Below, in pieces: positions 24,664 to 36,552 of a stretch of DNA of 64,000 bases. Positions within the stretch are counted from its first letter, which is position 1. Each line of letters starts with the position of its first letter. This DNA is from Hansfordia pulvinata (lineage: Eukaryota; Ascomycota; Sordariomycetes; Xylariales). The stretch is from NCBI GenBank assembly GCA_006538405.1, contig BJKQ01000002.1, positions 2,976,001 to 3,040,000 on the forward strand, written 5' to 3'. A program made the position numbers and the translations under genes. A model generated the notes under the pieces. It was not told the DNA's origin. It made no database searches and worked only from the letters and a program-made list of their open reading frames with translations.

Positions 24664-27600
24664 AGACTCGACCTGTTTCTTCCCTAATGGAAGATTCATC
24701 ATCAAGCTGCATCATGGCGTTTTGTCGTTATCATTGTCATTGGGATTCAATCTGTTCAAACTAGGGCGCTCCGGAGTTGAGGTAATTTTGACGGCTCCGG
24801 CCGCTGGGTAATGGATCACGGGAGACGGCTAATGGGAGAGCTGCCCGCACTCGCTTTTTACAAACAGATGGCATTTTCAACACTTTCGATTCCACCTATA
24901 CACGCAGACTCTGGTTGGCTGGCACGACTCTGGGGGTCTACCTCTGAGAGGAATCCGTTGAGAACAGCGCAGCAACGCGCACGCATTGGAGGAGCTGCTG
25001 CGAGAGACAATACCCCACATCGCGTTGTACATTACCGAAGCTTTCGCCTTTCGTTGCGATTGTATTCATTTGTTCTATCAGGTCGCCCCCTTGGGCGACA
25101 CACCCCTGGCTGGCTCCCGCGGTGCACTCCTGCTCGCGTGGAGAACCTAAAGGGTTTTGTCAACTTATTCCCACCTGGGCTTGGTTGGTGTGGCGCGACT
25201 CCCGATGGAATAAATTGGCGCTTTTGCGCCGAACTTTCACGCGGTTGTCTGCGACCGCCTCCGGTGTGTACCACCAAGCCGCCACTTTTAATCATCGCAG
25301 CTTATGCATGCGTTGATGCTTTTTAAATAGCCACATGCATTTGTTAGACGAAGGAAATTCAAATAGCATTATACAATACCGTGAAAAGTTACCCTCTTGC
25401 CTGGTGTGTCGCTTACTGGACTGTGAACTTGAAGTATCTGTTGATGTGGCCGACTTATTTGCAGACAGCCGGGTGGACTCAAAGACTTGACGCCGGAACC
25501 TAGGGACGATTTCCCATCTCTTACGCCTCTTGGGTTGGCATGACGGCGTGTTGTGAATTAAAAGGTCAGATTGTCCAGTGCTCATGCCCTGGCAGCGCGG
25601 TTCACGAGATGAGACCCTGGCGATTAGGTGCATAGAGTGGCGGAGACACAAGACGGATGGGGATAGGTTGCGGGACTGCTCGAACCGCCTTTATACTGAT
25701 GATATCAAAGGAGATAAAATTCCGATGCATGGCTTACTCATCACAAAGAGATTGCGTAATGAATGTTGCGGTTTGGGGGGTTTTTTGGCGTTGGTTCTGG
25801 ACAGAAGAAAGAAGCGCTGGATGTGCAGCGAGTTTTCAGTCGTTAGCGCTTGGCTGGCCGGAAACCTTGACCTTTTTTTTTTCCTCGGCCAAACCGCTGG
25901 GGTTATAATTATAGCTCCAAGAGGGGTGGGGTTGCATCTGGCGGCTAAACAGTACCAGACCCAGGTGATAGCCCTGCCTCCTGTCTTCTTTTGTCCCTTT
26001 TGTCCCTCTCTCATACGTATACACACACCCGCAGGAGGGGGCCTCGTCTTGTGGCCGCGCCATGCGATGAACAGGTGGAACAGAGGTCAGCGGCGGGGCG
26101 CGCGCGGCTTTTCGTCGGGGCGGATGGACCACTGGCGAAGAGGCGGGAGCCGCGCGGCGATCGCTGACGCTGGGCGCCGATGCAACCCCGCAGCCGGCGT
26201 TGTGGTTGGCGCGACCGCTCGTCTGCCACGAGTAAAGTTGTACGAGGACCCGGTCAGCTGGAGAGAGTGAAAGAAAAAAGAGAGAGACGAGACGAGAAGA
26301 GACGAGACAGAGACACATAGAGACACACAGAGGGGGCTTACAGGGGGGAAGGCCGTTGGGCGAGCCCGGCGCTTGCAAGGGCCCGCAGAAAGGAGACTGA
26401 TTAGAGAGGCGAGAGAGGGAAGAAACAACCACCAAAAAAAAAAAAAAACGGGTGAGCGGGCTGACATGCTCTGCGGTACCCAATGAGGAAGCTGGCGGAA
26501 AGCCATGGTCCGTGTCGTCTTCGAACACGAGCTGTGCGAGTGCATGACGAGGGAGGAGAGTCACGGGGGGGCCGTCGTCTTTGTCGTCAATGTCTGGGCG
26601 AGGAGGACCGACACGACAGCTCCTTTATTCGTACCTGATGGGTGTATGGAAGGCGGCTGCTGTAAGGCTCCAATAGGCAGTGCAAGAATCTTATGTAGGT
26701 ACGTTAGGTAGGTAGGTAGTATTCATGCGAGTACCTGGGGGTTCTTTGACGTTGCCGGTCGGCGGCTTTAGGTGCCGTGCAAACCCCCGACTCGTACGCG
26801 TACACCGGAGAGGGTCCGGAGCAGGCCGTGAAACGCCGGGGATGCGATGGCCTGGACCAGCCCGGCCGAGCCCGGTGTCCGATACGAGTACTTAAGGCAC
26901 AGACACACCCGCTGGACCACCCCCTGTGAAAGCCGCTGTTGGTTCGACGAAACGAGCACGAGCACGCCTGCCTGCCTGCCTGCCACCTTCTTTACATGTA
27001 TGCACTACTCGTGTGGATAGGTAGCACCTCAAGCACGAGCAACGGCCACCGCGAAAACTTCCAGATAGATATTATCTTCTGGTTCCAGTCGCACGGGCTA
27101 GCTGCGACTGTTCGGGCGAGGACCTCAATTTTCGCCCGCGTGAATTCACGCGACTGGAACTCGTCAAAAGGCTTGGTTGTTACGTTAGGTAGGAAAAGGG
27201 GGAGGGGCATGGGCGGCCACTGCGGCCTAATCAAAGCGTGCAATTTGCGGGTGGGCGCGGTTAGCAAGGAAAAAGGAAGCAAAAAGTTGAGCAAAACCTC
27301 CTGGACGAGTATCTACCCTATACATTGTATCAAAGGTAAAGTAGCTACAACCATTGATGTAGTGGGTAGGTGCTCAAAGTACTCTCTATGTATTCAGATA
27401 AAGCTTATAACCTGATGTCGTCTGGTAGCCTTCGAGGAACTTTTCAACACACGAGAACATCCAATACAGGTGCTCGGCTGCAGTGCACCTGGCGAGCCCA
27501 GAGTCGTGGAATTCATACCCTACCTTCTGACGCCACTACTCGTACTCATCATGCTGTGTCGGTAGTTCTGTAAGGTGATTATCAAGAGAAAAGCCTGGAC

Positions 27601-29468
27601 ATGGGCGAGATCTGATCTGTGCCTGTCGGCTAGCAAGCAGAACAGAACCAGAAGGGGTCCATGCGTACCGCACCATGGATCCCGTCGCTCAAGGTAAAGT
27701 ACGAGCACCTCCATCAACACTCATCTGTAGGTATTTCCATCCAGCCAAAGAGGACGACGGGAGTCCTTTCATCGGGCTTCAACGGGCTTCTGACAGGGAT
27801 GGCAGCCCGCAAGCGCTTCCATTCCGGCCCTTGGAGGCGCGACTCGCAGCTCGACTGGACTCTTTAAGTCGGGTCACGAGTACGCCCAATACCGCTGGGT
27901 CGTCATCCCTCTCCTTCCGGCCTGAAGGTACCTATCTTCCTGCCATCCAACGATGGCATGTCTAAAAAGAGACGCTGTGGGCAACGGATCTGTTCAGGCT
28001 GGCCGGAAGGTACGAGAAAATACTCCGGCGTTCGCGAGTGTTTCGCGCATCCCATCCAGTAGCTCAAAGTACTGATTCTCAACAGGGATAACATCAACGG
28101 CTGCATCAAAACTGCCGCCCTCCACCAGCTGGTCTGGATTGAAGTGAGCAAGGGTGCAAGGAACGGAGGTAGATACCGCAGTCTGCATTGCTGCTAGGTC
28201 TCTTGTCGCTGCAAATACCTGCTATCTTCCTTGCACATCTATGGCTCAGCAAAGTATCTTGTCAAGATGAAGCACTCGACCAAATCTGCCACACCGTACC
28301 TGGGTGGTACCCGTCCGCAAAAGCGGGCAGGCACGGGTCAGACTGGCAACCGCCCGCGTCCATCGATGGAGCCGGTGGATTTCCATCTTTTGACCTGCAA
28401 GTTCAGATTACTTACATGTACCCGCCTAGATACACGTAGAAAAGTAGCGTGTAGGTACTACCTATAAGGTTCTCGCAACGGTCACGAACTCGACCACGTT
28501 TGCTCGCCTCCGATCTGGATAATGATTGTAAAGGTAGGTAGGTTTGAACTTGAACGCCGGGGCCCTGGTCCTCTGCGAGTATATATGGATCAAGGTCGAT
28601 ACCTGCATAGGCGACCTAGACTTTGCTCATATGCACACAGACGGCAGGGCACTGATTCAATCTGGCGGAAACTGGATGCAAAATTCCTACATTTGATCCA
28701 TGGATGTATTCTGTCTCCCCCACAGCACAGTTTCCCTGTTCAGTGCCCTGGGCTGCTATGGAAGTTAGAATGGAGGCCCAGACGCTCTGGTACTAGGTAC
28801 TTGTTGATTGGCTTCCGTTAGATGCAGGTCCGACCTACATGTACATGTACATGTATGTAGCTGGGTAGGTACGAGTACGAGTCCGGTGGAGCCTCCCAGC
28901 ACTCATGAGCCCAGCACAGATCGCCTGAGGTACCTGAGCCTCCGGGCGCTGCAGCTGGGGCGTGGGACCGGGCTACCACTCCCGCAAGCACGACCTGTCA
29001 TCGCGGGCAAACTGCGAGTTACTCCTCAGCCGCCAACACAACTGCCACCACCACCACCACCATCACCAACATTACAGCCACCACCAAACGCACCCTCTGC
29101 CCGCTCTCGACGGCGCTCCTCCACCGCATATCTCTCGCCCCCCCCCACGACCTCGCCATCGGCTCCCTCCCGCTGTGTAGCCTCGCTCTCGCCCTCGACG
29201 ACATCCTCCCTGCCCGCGCCTTTCCTCTGAGATCACCTCTCGCCACCCCTAGCTGCAACCGGCAACTCGCCCATCCATTCCATCCCACCGCCGCGTAGAT
29301 CACAGCCTTTTCGTGCCCCTTCTCGCCTGTCGACTCTGGGCTACAACCTCCGCCGCTTCGGGCGCCGAGAGCATCACCTCTCCGCTCTCTACTCTCCCTT
29401 TACACATCTCTCTCGCCTCCCCTCACTCCCGCCCACACACCACCCTCTCGGAGGAGAGCTCGCCCGCC
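24664..29468. other. Intergenic (4.8 kb)
   Basis: This lies between LCB2 and the STE50-like gene, both on the plus strand. No frame has recognisable coding features. TACGAGTA words occur at 26883, 27537 and 28870. The last few hundred bases (about 29030-29460) are strongly C/T-rich, consistent with the promoter and leader of the next gene, and include a CCA/CAC-rich stretch near 29041-29080. Confidence 0.55.
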
Positions 29469-31081
29469 ATGCCTTTCGAAGCGGGCACCGCTTATGCCGA
29501 GTCCGACGCGGACGACGAGTATGAGAGGAGCCTCCACGCCGGCTCTCCCGTCCTTGCTACCGACTCCGAGATCTCCCCCACCGACTCTGAAGGCATCTCC
29601 TCAACCGAGCACACCCCACCACCTACGGCAACCGCAACAGCGTCGACCGCTTGCCTGAGACCATCATCACCGAGTGGTCTGTCGATGAGTGCGCCGACTT
29701 TATGGCCACCATTGGCCTACAGCAATATTCGCCTCACTTTATAGGTGTGTTTCATGAAACCTGCCGCCAAAATTCACCCCCGCCGCGGCACCAGCTGACC
29801 CATCGCCTTGACCCTGTCATCAGAAAACGAAATCGTCGGCGAGGCCCTGGTAGCCCTACTTCACGATGACCTCAAATCCATGGGCATAGCTAGTGTCGGG
29901 CACCGTCTGACCATCCTCAAGAGCGTGTACGATGTCAAGAAGGCCCAGGACATCCCCATGGAAAGCGACCATTACGTGCCACTTTGTAAGATATTTTTGT
30001 CCACGCACGCCCCCCGCTCTGCTCCTCCATCTGACCTTCCTCAATAGCTGCCGATGCCGAGGCTCAGTACGCCACTGCCACCCTCAAAGATATTAAGCAC
30101 CTGGTGGAACAGCTACGCCTCCGCGACGAGAGGATGGGTTACCTGGAGCTAGATTTGCGCCGCATTACGGACGAATACCGTCGTTTACGCGAGGACGTCT
30201 TGCCAGCATTGCGCCTCGCCAAGAACGCCCAACAACCCCTTCCCAATGTGTCAACCCAGGGCTACGGCTATGACAGCGCCATCATCTCGCCCCCGGTTCC
30301 TACGCCCTCCACCGCCCAGTCTCAAGCACCCTCACAGTCCTCCAGCAGCAGCGTCAAGAGGCAACTCTCCACGAAGAAACTCGCTCTAGGCCAGCCCAAA
30401 ACCAGCTCCCCGAGCCATCTGCAGACTAGTCATGAGCGGCCTCTCGTCGAACAGACTCTCGACCCTTCGAGCGCAGCGGAGCGTGCCGTCATGTCATCGT
30501 CTCATCTTGCTGCAATGAACGGTCCTGGCCAGCCACAGCAATCTCCCGGCTACTCTCCCAATATGCCCTCTCCGACATCGCCGCCCACCCTAGGCAATGG
30601 GACTCTCGCTTCCCGCTCTTACCGCTCCGATCAACCCACTCCGTCATCCACCCGCAATACTTTCAACGATGAAGATCGCTACAGCACCAAGGCACCGCAA
30701 AGCAATGCGCCCCGTCGCGGCCAGACCCCGGTACCCGAAACCCCAAGTTCCAGCTCGGCATCGGTGGAGATCTTCAAGTCGTTCCGCGTCAGCATGGACG
30801 ACCCATGCTACAAGGTTCTACCAGCCGCTCTGAAGAAATACCAGATCAACGCGCCATGGGATCAATACGCCCTCTACATTGTTTATGGTGACCAAGAACG
30901 CTGCCTGGGACTCAACGAGAAGCCTCTTATCTTGTTCAAGCAGCTGGATAAGGAGGGCAAGAAGCCCATGTTCATGCTACGCAAGACGAACCCTGGCGGT
31001 GGAGCCGACACGGACATTCCGGGCAGCGCTGGGCTGGGAGGAAACCGCGCTGGCTACGACCCGCCCGGCGGCATCATCTAA
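29469..31081 (+). CDS. ste50: Ste50/Mst50-type MAPK adaptor (SAM-RA), with apparent frameshift
   Basis: Three exons: 29469-29744, 29824-29985, 30048-31081, with GT-AG introns of 79 and 62 nt. After an acidic N-terminus (EISPTDSEG motif) comes a SAM domain (about residues 65-130, starting near EWSVDECADFMATIGLQQY), a coiled-coil-like segment (about 145-185, LRLRDERMGYLELDLRR), a long Ser/Pro/Gln-rich linker, and a C-terminal Ras-association domain (about 385-460, FKSFRVSMDDPCYKVLPAAL). Such adaptors tether the MAPKKK Ste11 through SAM-SAM contacts and link Ras/Cdc42 to mating, infection or osmotic MAPK pathways. The frame breaks in the C4 run at 29614-29617: one more C restores the conserved reading into the SAM domain. 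Read literally, the first exon terminates at 29744 with no SAM. With the base restored the product is about 490 aa. The start is the first ATG in this frame. Confidence 0.9.
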
Positions 31082-32907
31082 GCGCAACCGTATAGCCCAC
31101 CTGACTTATCTTGTATGAACGACAGCGGACAGGCAGAGCTCGTCCGAACCGCGACGAAACAGCCAAAACCTCAATAACGGGTTGGGCAGATTAATCCCTT
31201 GGTTTGGTCACGCAATATGATCCGCAACAAGCCGCAGCGAGCCCGTGGCCTGCGGCCTTTGCGTTCCATCTCCTCTCCGAGATGTCAGGAAGCAAGACCC
31301 TGCATCTACGTCCCGCGGCAGCTTCCGTCCCGGCGCTCGGCAACATGAAAAAATGACTGGGCCATGGCCAATGGCCGCAAGATTGGAGAAGCGCCCGGTC
31401 GGTTGCCACCGCTGGATGCTAATTTCAACTCTGGTGCTTCCAGCTTACGGCCCCTAACGGTCTTGGAAACCAGCCCTCGATCAAGCTCCACAATCGTTGT
31501 GAGGAGTTCTGAGCAGGTCACACCGTCGGGTACACCACTCTCCTCAACAACACAAACACGATATCGCAGGTTGCCTGCACCACTGCTCTCCATTGGTCAT
31601 GCAATTCTCTCCAGTCGACGACCATGAGCATCAGAGACTCGGGCTCCCAGGGCGGGATCGTTCGACTTCACTTCCGCTCCCCATTCCTCAACTAGGACCA
31701 TGGAGACATCCCGGGAGTTGGAGGATTCAATGCTGCAGTCCGGGTTTTGCAACACCACTGCCCTACAAGAGTAACACGTGGTGTTATAATAAGAGACCGC
31801 CAGGATCGTGATCCTGGGCGCAAGCGAGGGGGACTCTGCCGCACTCTTCGCAATTGCGCTGTTGCCGGCTTTCTCATCGAGACTGACCGACCAGGCTGCG
31901 TCGCAAGCTACGCGGGATCCTTGATCTTGGGATCGCGGTCGGAGGCTTGCATTCCTTGAGAGAGCCGGGCTTCTCTTCTCGTCGCGGCTCAGGAACATTA
32001 GACTATCCCGGCGTGCATGATGGTTCGAGCGCCGGTAATCTGTCGGCCGCTATGCCGGTGTGCTCGCAGAATGTTGAGTCGCCCAGGTCGTGGCTTAGAG
32101 GTCGATAGCCCTCTTGACAAAGCCACAGCATACTTCATTCGCACATATGGGATTGGTCACATTCAAGGACCATGTTACGTTGTCAGTAGAAATGATTGAC
32201 TGGCCAATCAGGATGGATAGACGGACGGAGTCTCGGGGTTTCAAACCCTCCCCTACTGCCTCCATAGGAGGTGGACGAACGATTCACAGTAGATACCCCT
32301 TCCTTTTCTTCTTCTTTGTCAAACCACCCCCTTGGTCACTTTTTTAGTTGGCGCCACCATGCATAGACGGCAATACGATTTTACTTCTTCCACACTGCGG
32401 GACGCTTCGCGAGTGATGACTCTTAAGCTAAATCCGTGACGATGGTATCTGAGCAGCATGGGCGTGCCTTCAAAGACGTATTTTACTCTGATACGCGCCG
32501 CGTCAGGCCGAGAACACGGTGGAGATTGCCAAAACCGCCTATTTGGTCACCATACTTTCTCATAGACCTAGCTTGCTGATCGCCATCACAGGCATTGCCA
32601 GATTCTCTCACGTGGTTCAGCTACTTCGACGCCCCGGGCCAGAGAACCATCGCAACCCAGTAACTCAGGCGAGCCAGCATGTATTGATCTAATTCCCGTC
32701 TCGCTCGACTTCTGCCTTGATCAGGACCGCTATCTATTGCCATTTCAAACCTTTAGCTGATCTATATCCAAAACTCGAAGCCCATGAACGCCCGCCCCTT
32801 GTCCTCCCCTCTACCGCGCCCAGGCATCAGTGATTCTGGCTTTGTGGCCGTGGCCAGCCGGAAGCGGCCGTGGTCTGGTACCGCTCGAAATCGTCTCGAA
32901 AGCGAGT
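31082..32907. other. Convergent intergenic region (1.8 kb)
   Basis: These are the 3' flanks of the STE50-like gene and trpC, which converge here. No coding frame, tRNA or repeat was seen. A GGGTTTCAAACCC stretch near 32237 looks like a tRNA B-box at first sight but its flanks do not pair. Confidence 0.55.
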
Positions 32908-35289
32908 CTACCTGATAGCCTTGGCGTTCTTCACGAACTCACGGATCCTGTCGAGACTCTGCTGGCCGTCGTCGCCCTCGACCCCGGAGCTCACGTCAAC
33001 ACCAATGATACGAGTCGCGGTATCGCCGGCAGCGGCAACAGTGGCGGACACGTTGTCAGGGTTCAGACCGCCCGCCAGGACGATGCGAAGCTCGTAGTCG
33101 CGCTCCAGCGCAGTCTTGACCTCCACCGCGTCGATGAGCTCGCCCGACCCCGCGCCAGGGTCGAACAGAGCTGCCGAGTGGAGCCCCCGCGCGCCGATGC
33201 CGGGCTCGCTAGGGGTGAACCGGCGAATCACTGGCACGGGAATGGTGGCGGACCACTCGAGAGGTTCACGCCCGTGCAGTTGGACGATGTCCAGGTTGAA
33301 TTTACGCTGGAGCGCAAGAATATCGGCCAAAGGCTGGTTCATGAAGACACCGACCAGCAATGGGCGATTGGAAACTGTAAGCTTTTGTGCAGAAGAAGCG
33401 AAGAAATCTGTCGCCCGAGTCGTAGGGATAGGGGCGGCAGCCTTGGCGGGTGTGGTTCGTGAGAATCGATGGATTGCCTCGGAGATGTCCATCGCCGCCT
33501 CGTCGCTGACGGTGCGTTTCTTGTTCGGGACCATGATCATCCCAATGAGGTCGGCACCGGCCTCAGCAGCTGCCAGAGCCCCCGCAGCCGTGCGAGTACC
33601 GCAAATCTTGACGAGAAGCGGGTCTGGCTGTTGTGTGCGCGCCGTGACGCGGCCCGAGCAAAGCTGCTCAATGAACTGGGAAGCATCGGGCGCACGCATG
33701 ATCGCCTCGCCGACCAAGACGGCGTTGACACCGTCCTTGTGGTTAGCCACGACATCGTCGTACGTGTTGATGCCGCTGAGGGCGCAGATGATGGTCTCTC
33801 CGGGAACGAGACTTCGCAGACGGCTGGTCGTGCTCAGGTCCACCTCGAAGGACTCGAGATTACGGTTATTGACACCGATGACCTTGGACCCAAGGTCGAC
33901 GGCTCTTTTCATTTCCTCGGCATTTTGCACCTCGACCAACGGCTCCATTCCCAATAATTGAGAGTACTTGTAGAGTCGGGTCAGCAGCTCGTCATCCAGC
34001 ATCTTCACGATGAGGAGCACCGTGTCGGCACCGGCAAGGCGGGCTTCAAGAATCTGGTACTCGTCGAAGACGAATTCTTTGCGCAGGATCGCTGGCCGGT
34101 TGGGCATGCCGTTCAAAACCTGGCGAACAGCGCGAAGGTCTTCGATGCTGCCCTTGAACCAATGGGGCTCCGTCAGGACGGAGATGACACTGGCGCCAGC
34201 AAGCGCATACTTCTTGGCTTGTGACGGCGCATCAATCTCGAGGGCGAATATACCCTTGGAGGGGGATCCCCGCTTGATCTCTGCCATGAGGGAAACGTCG
34301 TATGGGGTTTGGCGCAGCCTGTCAACAAAGTTAACCTGAGCTGGCGCAGCCCCGAGCTGGTATGCCGCTTCCAAGTCCCGGGGTCGTTGAGACGGGATGA
34401 CCTTCTGGGCATCGACGTCTTTCCGCCTCTGTGTGTAGATTTCTTGCAAGATGTTGTTCTTTTTGGGAGGCGCGGCTGTCTTGGAAGCCTCCGCCGTAGC
34501 GCTGGCGGCAGCCTGTCCCTGCAGACGCTCGTTGTCGGACCAGGTGCCGCCCTGCAGGAGGAGGAAATTTCTGAACATGGCGCGACCGCCCTCGGACAGG
34601 ATGCTCTCGGGGTGGAACTGGACGCCCTCAATCGTGAATTCCTTGTGGCGCACGCCCATGATGACGCCCTTGGAGCCGTCCGCTTTGGGGATCCAGGAGG
34701 TAACCTCCAGGGTGGGTGGCAGGGTGCCGTGAGTGCCAGCGAGAGAGTGGTATCGGGTGACGGGAAGCTCCTGGGCCAGACCGGCATAGACGCCCTTGGA
34801 GTCGTGGCTCAGAGGCGACGTCTTGCCGTGGAGAATCTCGCCCGCGGAGCTGACTTCGCCGCCAAAGACATCGAAGATGCACTGTCTGGTTGCCATGTGA
34901 GCTTGCTGAGCGCGAAAGGGAGAGGCGAAGATGGGGGGTCGGTGGTGGGGGCCGGGGGGGACTCACTCGCCCATGCAGACGCCAAAGATGGGTATCTTGC
35001 CGGCAAAGTGCTTGATAGCATCACGGCTGATGCCGGAGTCGGTTCCGGGGTGGCCGGGGCCGGGACTGACGACAAGCTGGGTCGGCTGGAGCTGGATGAG
35101 CTGGTCGAGGTCGACCTTGTCATTGCGGTAGACGGTGACCTTGGCGCCCTCAAGGACGAGGTACTGGTAGACGTTCCAGGTGAAGGAGTCATAGTTGTCG
35201 ATGAGGACGACATTGTCGGCAGTGGAGACTGGAGGCGAGGGGTCCGGGTGGTAGGGGGAGCGGTCGAGCGAGTCGAGAGAGGCCGCCAT
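32908..35289 (-). CDS. trpC: Trifunctional tryptophan biosynthesis protein TrpC
   Basis: Two exons, 35289-34967 and 34885-32908, with one 81-nt intron falling right after the glutaminase nucleophile. The product is 766 aa. Domain 1 (about 1-225) is the anthranilate synthase glutamine amidotransferase: IFGVCMGEQ with Cys105, and GVQFHPES with His199 and Glu201. Domain 2 (about 252-515) is indole-3-glycerol-phosphate synthase: [44 protein letters not shown] and AVLVGEAIM. Domain 3 (about 530-766) is phosphoribosylanthranilate isomerase: LVKICGT with Cys536, [21 protein letters not shown] and [10 protein letters not shown]. This three-domain order is the standard one in filamentous ascomycetes. 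The protein supplies glutaminase to anthranilate synthase and two later steps of tryptophan synthesis in the cytosol. All expected catalytic residues I checked are present. It lies head-to-head with NUP188. Confidence 0.97.
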
Positions 35290-36552
35290 GGTCGCGGTGG
35301 CGTGGGCGGGTGAGGCAGAAGGGGGGAGGTGGTGCTGGTGGTGCTGGTGGTGGTCTGGACGAGGAAACAAGAGGAAAAGAGTGAGAGATCGAAGCGCCAG
35401 CCAAGTGGCGGGACGGAGTGAGTCGAGTCACGTTTGGCGGAGTGCAGGCGGGCTGACCGAGTGAGTACCTACCACTTTACCCAGACGTACACTTGCGCCT
35501 CGGCCTCTTCCGCTTTGAAATCATATACCGGGGGAGGCGTGTCTACCTGTACACAGATGAGGGGAGTGCACGAGACTCGGCGAGCCGACAGACCGGCGCT
35601 CGACTTCGCGAGTATCCGTCCCTCGCAGACGACGTGCAAGAATCACCCTTCAGGGCCATCCCACTTTGACCGGCCGTGGGGTCGTTGGCGGGCCGGGCCC
35701 AATGACGGCACAGCGCCCGAGGTGGCACGTCCACTCTGACTGGAATTCATCAATCCAGGTACCCTTAGGTAGCCTATGTAGGTATGTGCTACTTACGGTA
35801 CCTTATGTACGGTATTATTAGAGTTATTTGGAGGAGACTCTCTTTCAATGGAAAGCAGCGACTTCGGCGGTCTACATTTTTAGCTCGTATGTCACCACAT
35901 AGAGCGAGGTAGATACCTAGATACCTACGCGCGCCTTCGCTGCGGCCCAGTCTGCAGCTGGTTGGTGCTGGTGTCCATGTGCCGGTACTGCACTTGACGC
36001 TGGGATTCTGCGCTCTAGTCGAGTAGGGGTACATTGAATGCTCACTCATCCTCGACCGTCGTAAGAGAGCACCTGCACTAGGCTGTTGAAGCTTGGACCT
36101 CCAGCGGCTGGGGACCGGAAACATTTTTGAGGTGCGACATCCGCGACCCGCGCCTTGCACGTAGAACAACAAAGTACTCGCTACCTGCGCAACCACCAGA
36201 CGCCATCACCAACAGCCTCGCAGGGAAGGCGCGTCCCGTTGTTGTTGATATCCGACACAATCCGGCCGTGATCTTTGTATCACCACCTACCGCGAAACCT
36301 CGCTTTCCCTTCCAACTCTGGCCGAGGCAGCTGTCTCCACGCCTCAGCTCTCGCATCTTTCGCGCTTCTCATCCCGCCCCTGCTGCACCGAATCTTTGAG
36401 CCTGGCTTGGCCACCCAGCCGCCTCTCCCACCCCGGCCAACGACAACCTCAGACCACTTGCGCATCACTTGCTCACCCCCGGGCCTCTTCCCTCTTCCTC
36501 ACATGCTGTTGATGAGCGGCAGCTTGCGCTTCGCCTGCTGATCGACGCAGCA
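35290..36552. promoter_or_regulatory. Divergent promoter region of trpC and NUP188
   Basis: 1.26 kb separate the two start codons. The NUP188 side (about 36390-36500) has C/T-rich tracts typical of fungal leaders; the trpC side has a GGTGCTGGTGGTG repeat near 35328-35350. TAGGTA/GGTACC words are frequent near 35755-35810. No specific operator such as a cross-pathway-control TGACTC site was confidently assigned. Confidence 0.45.

Noticed and set aside
32230..32275. tRNA B-box-like GGGTTTCAAACCC
   Set aside because: Flanking arms do not pair and no A-box or acceptor stem is found.
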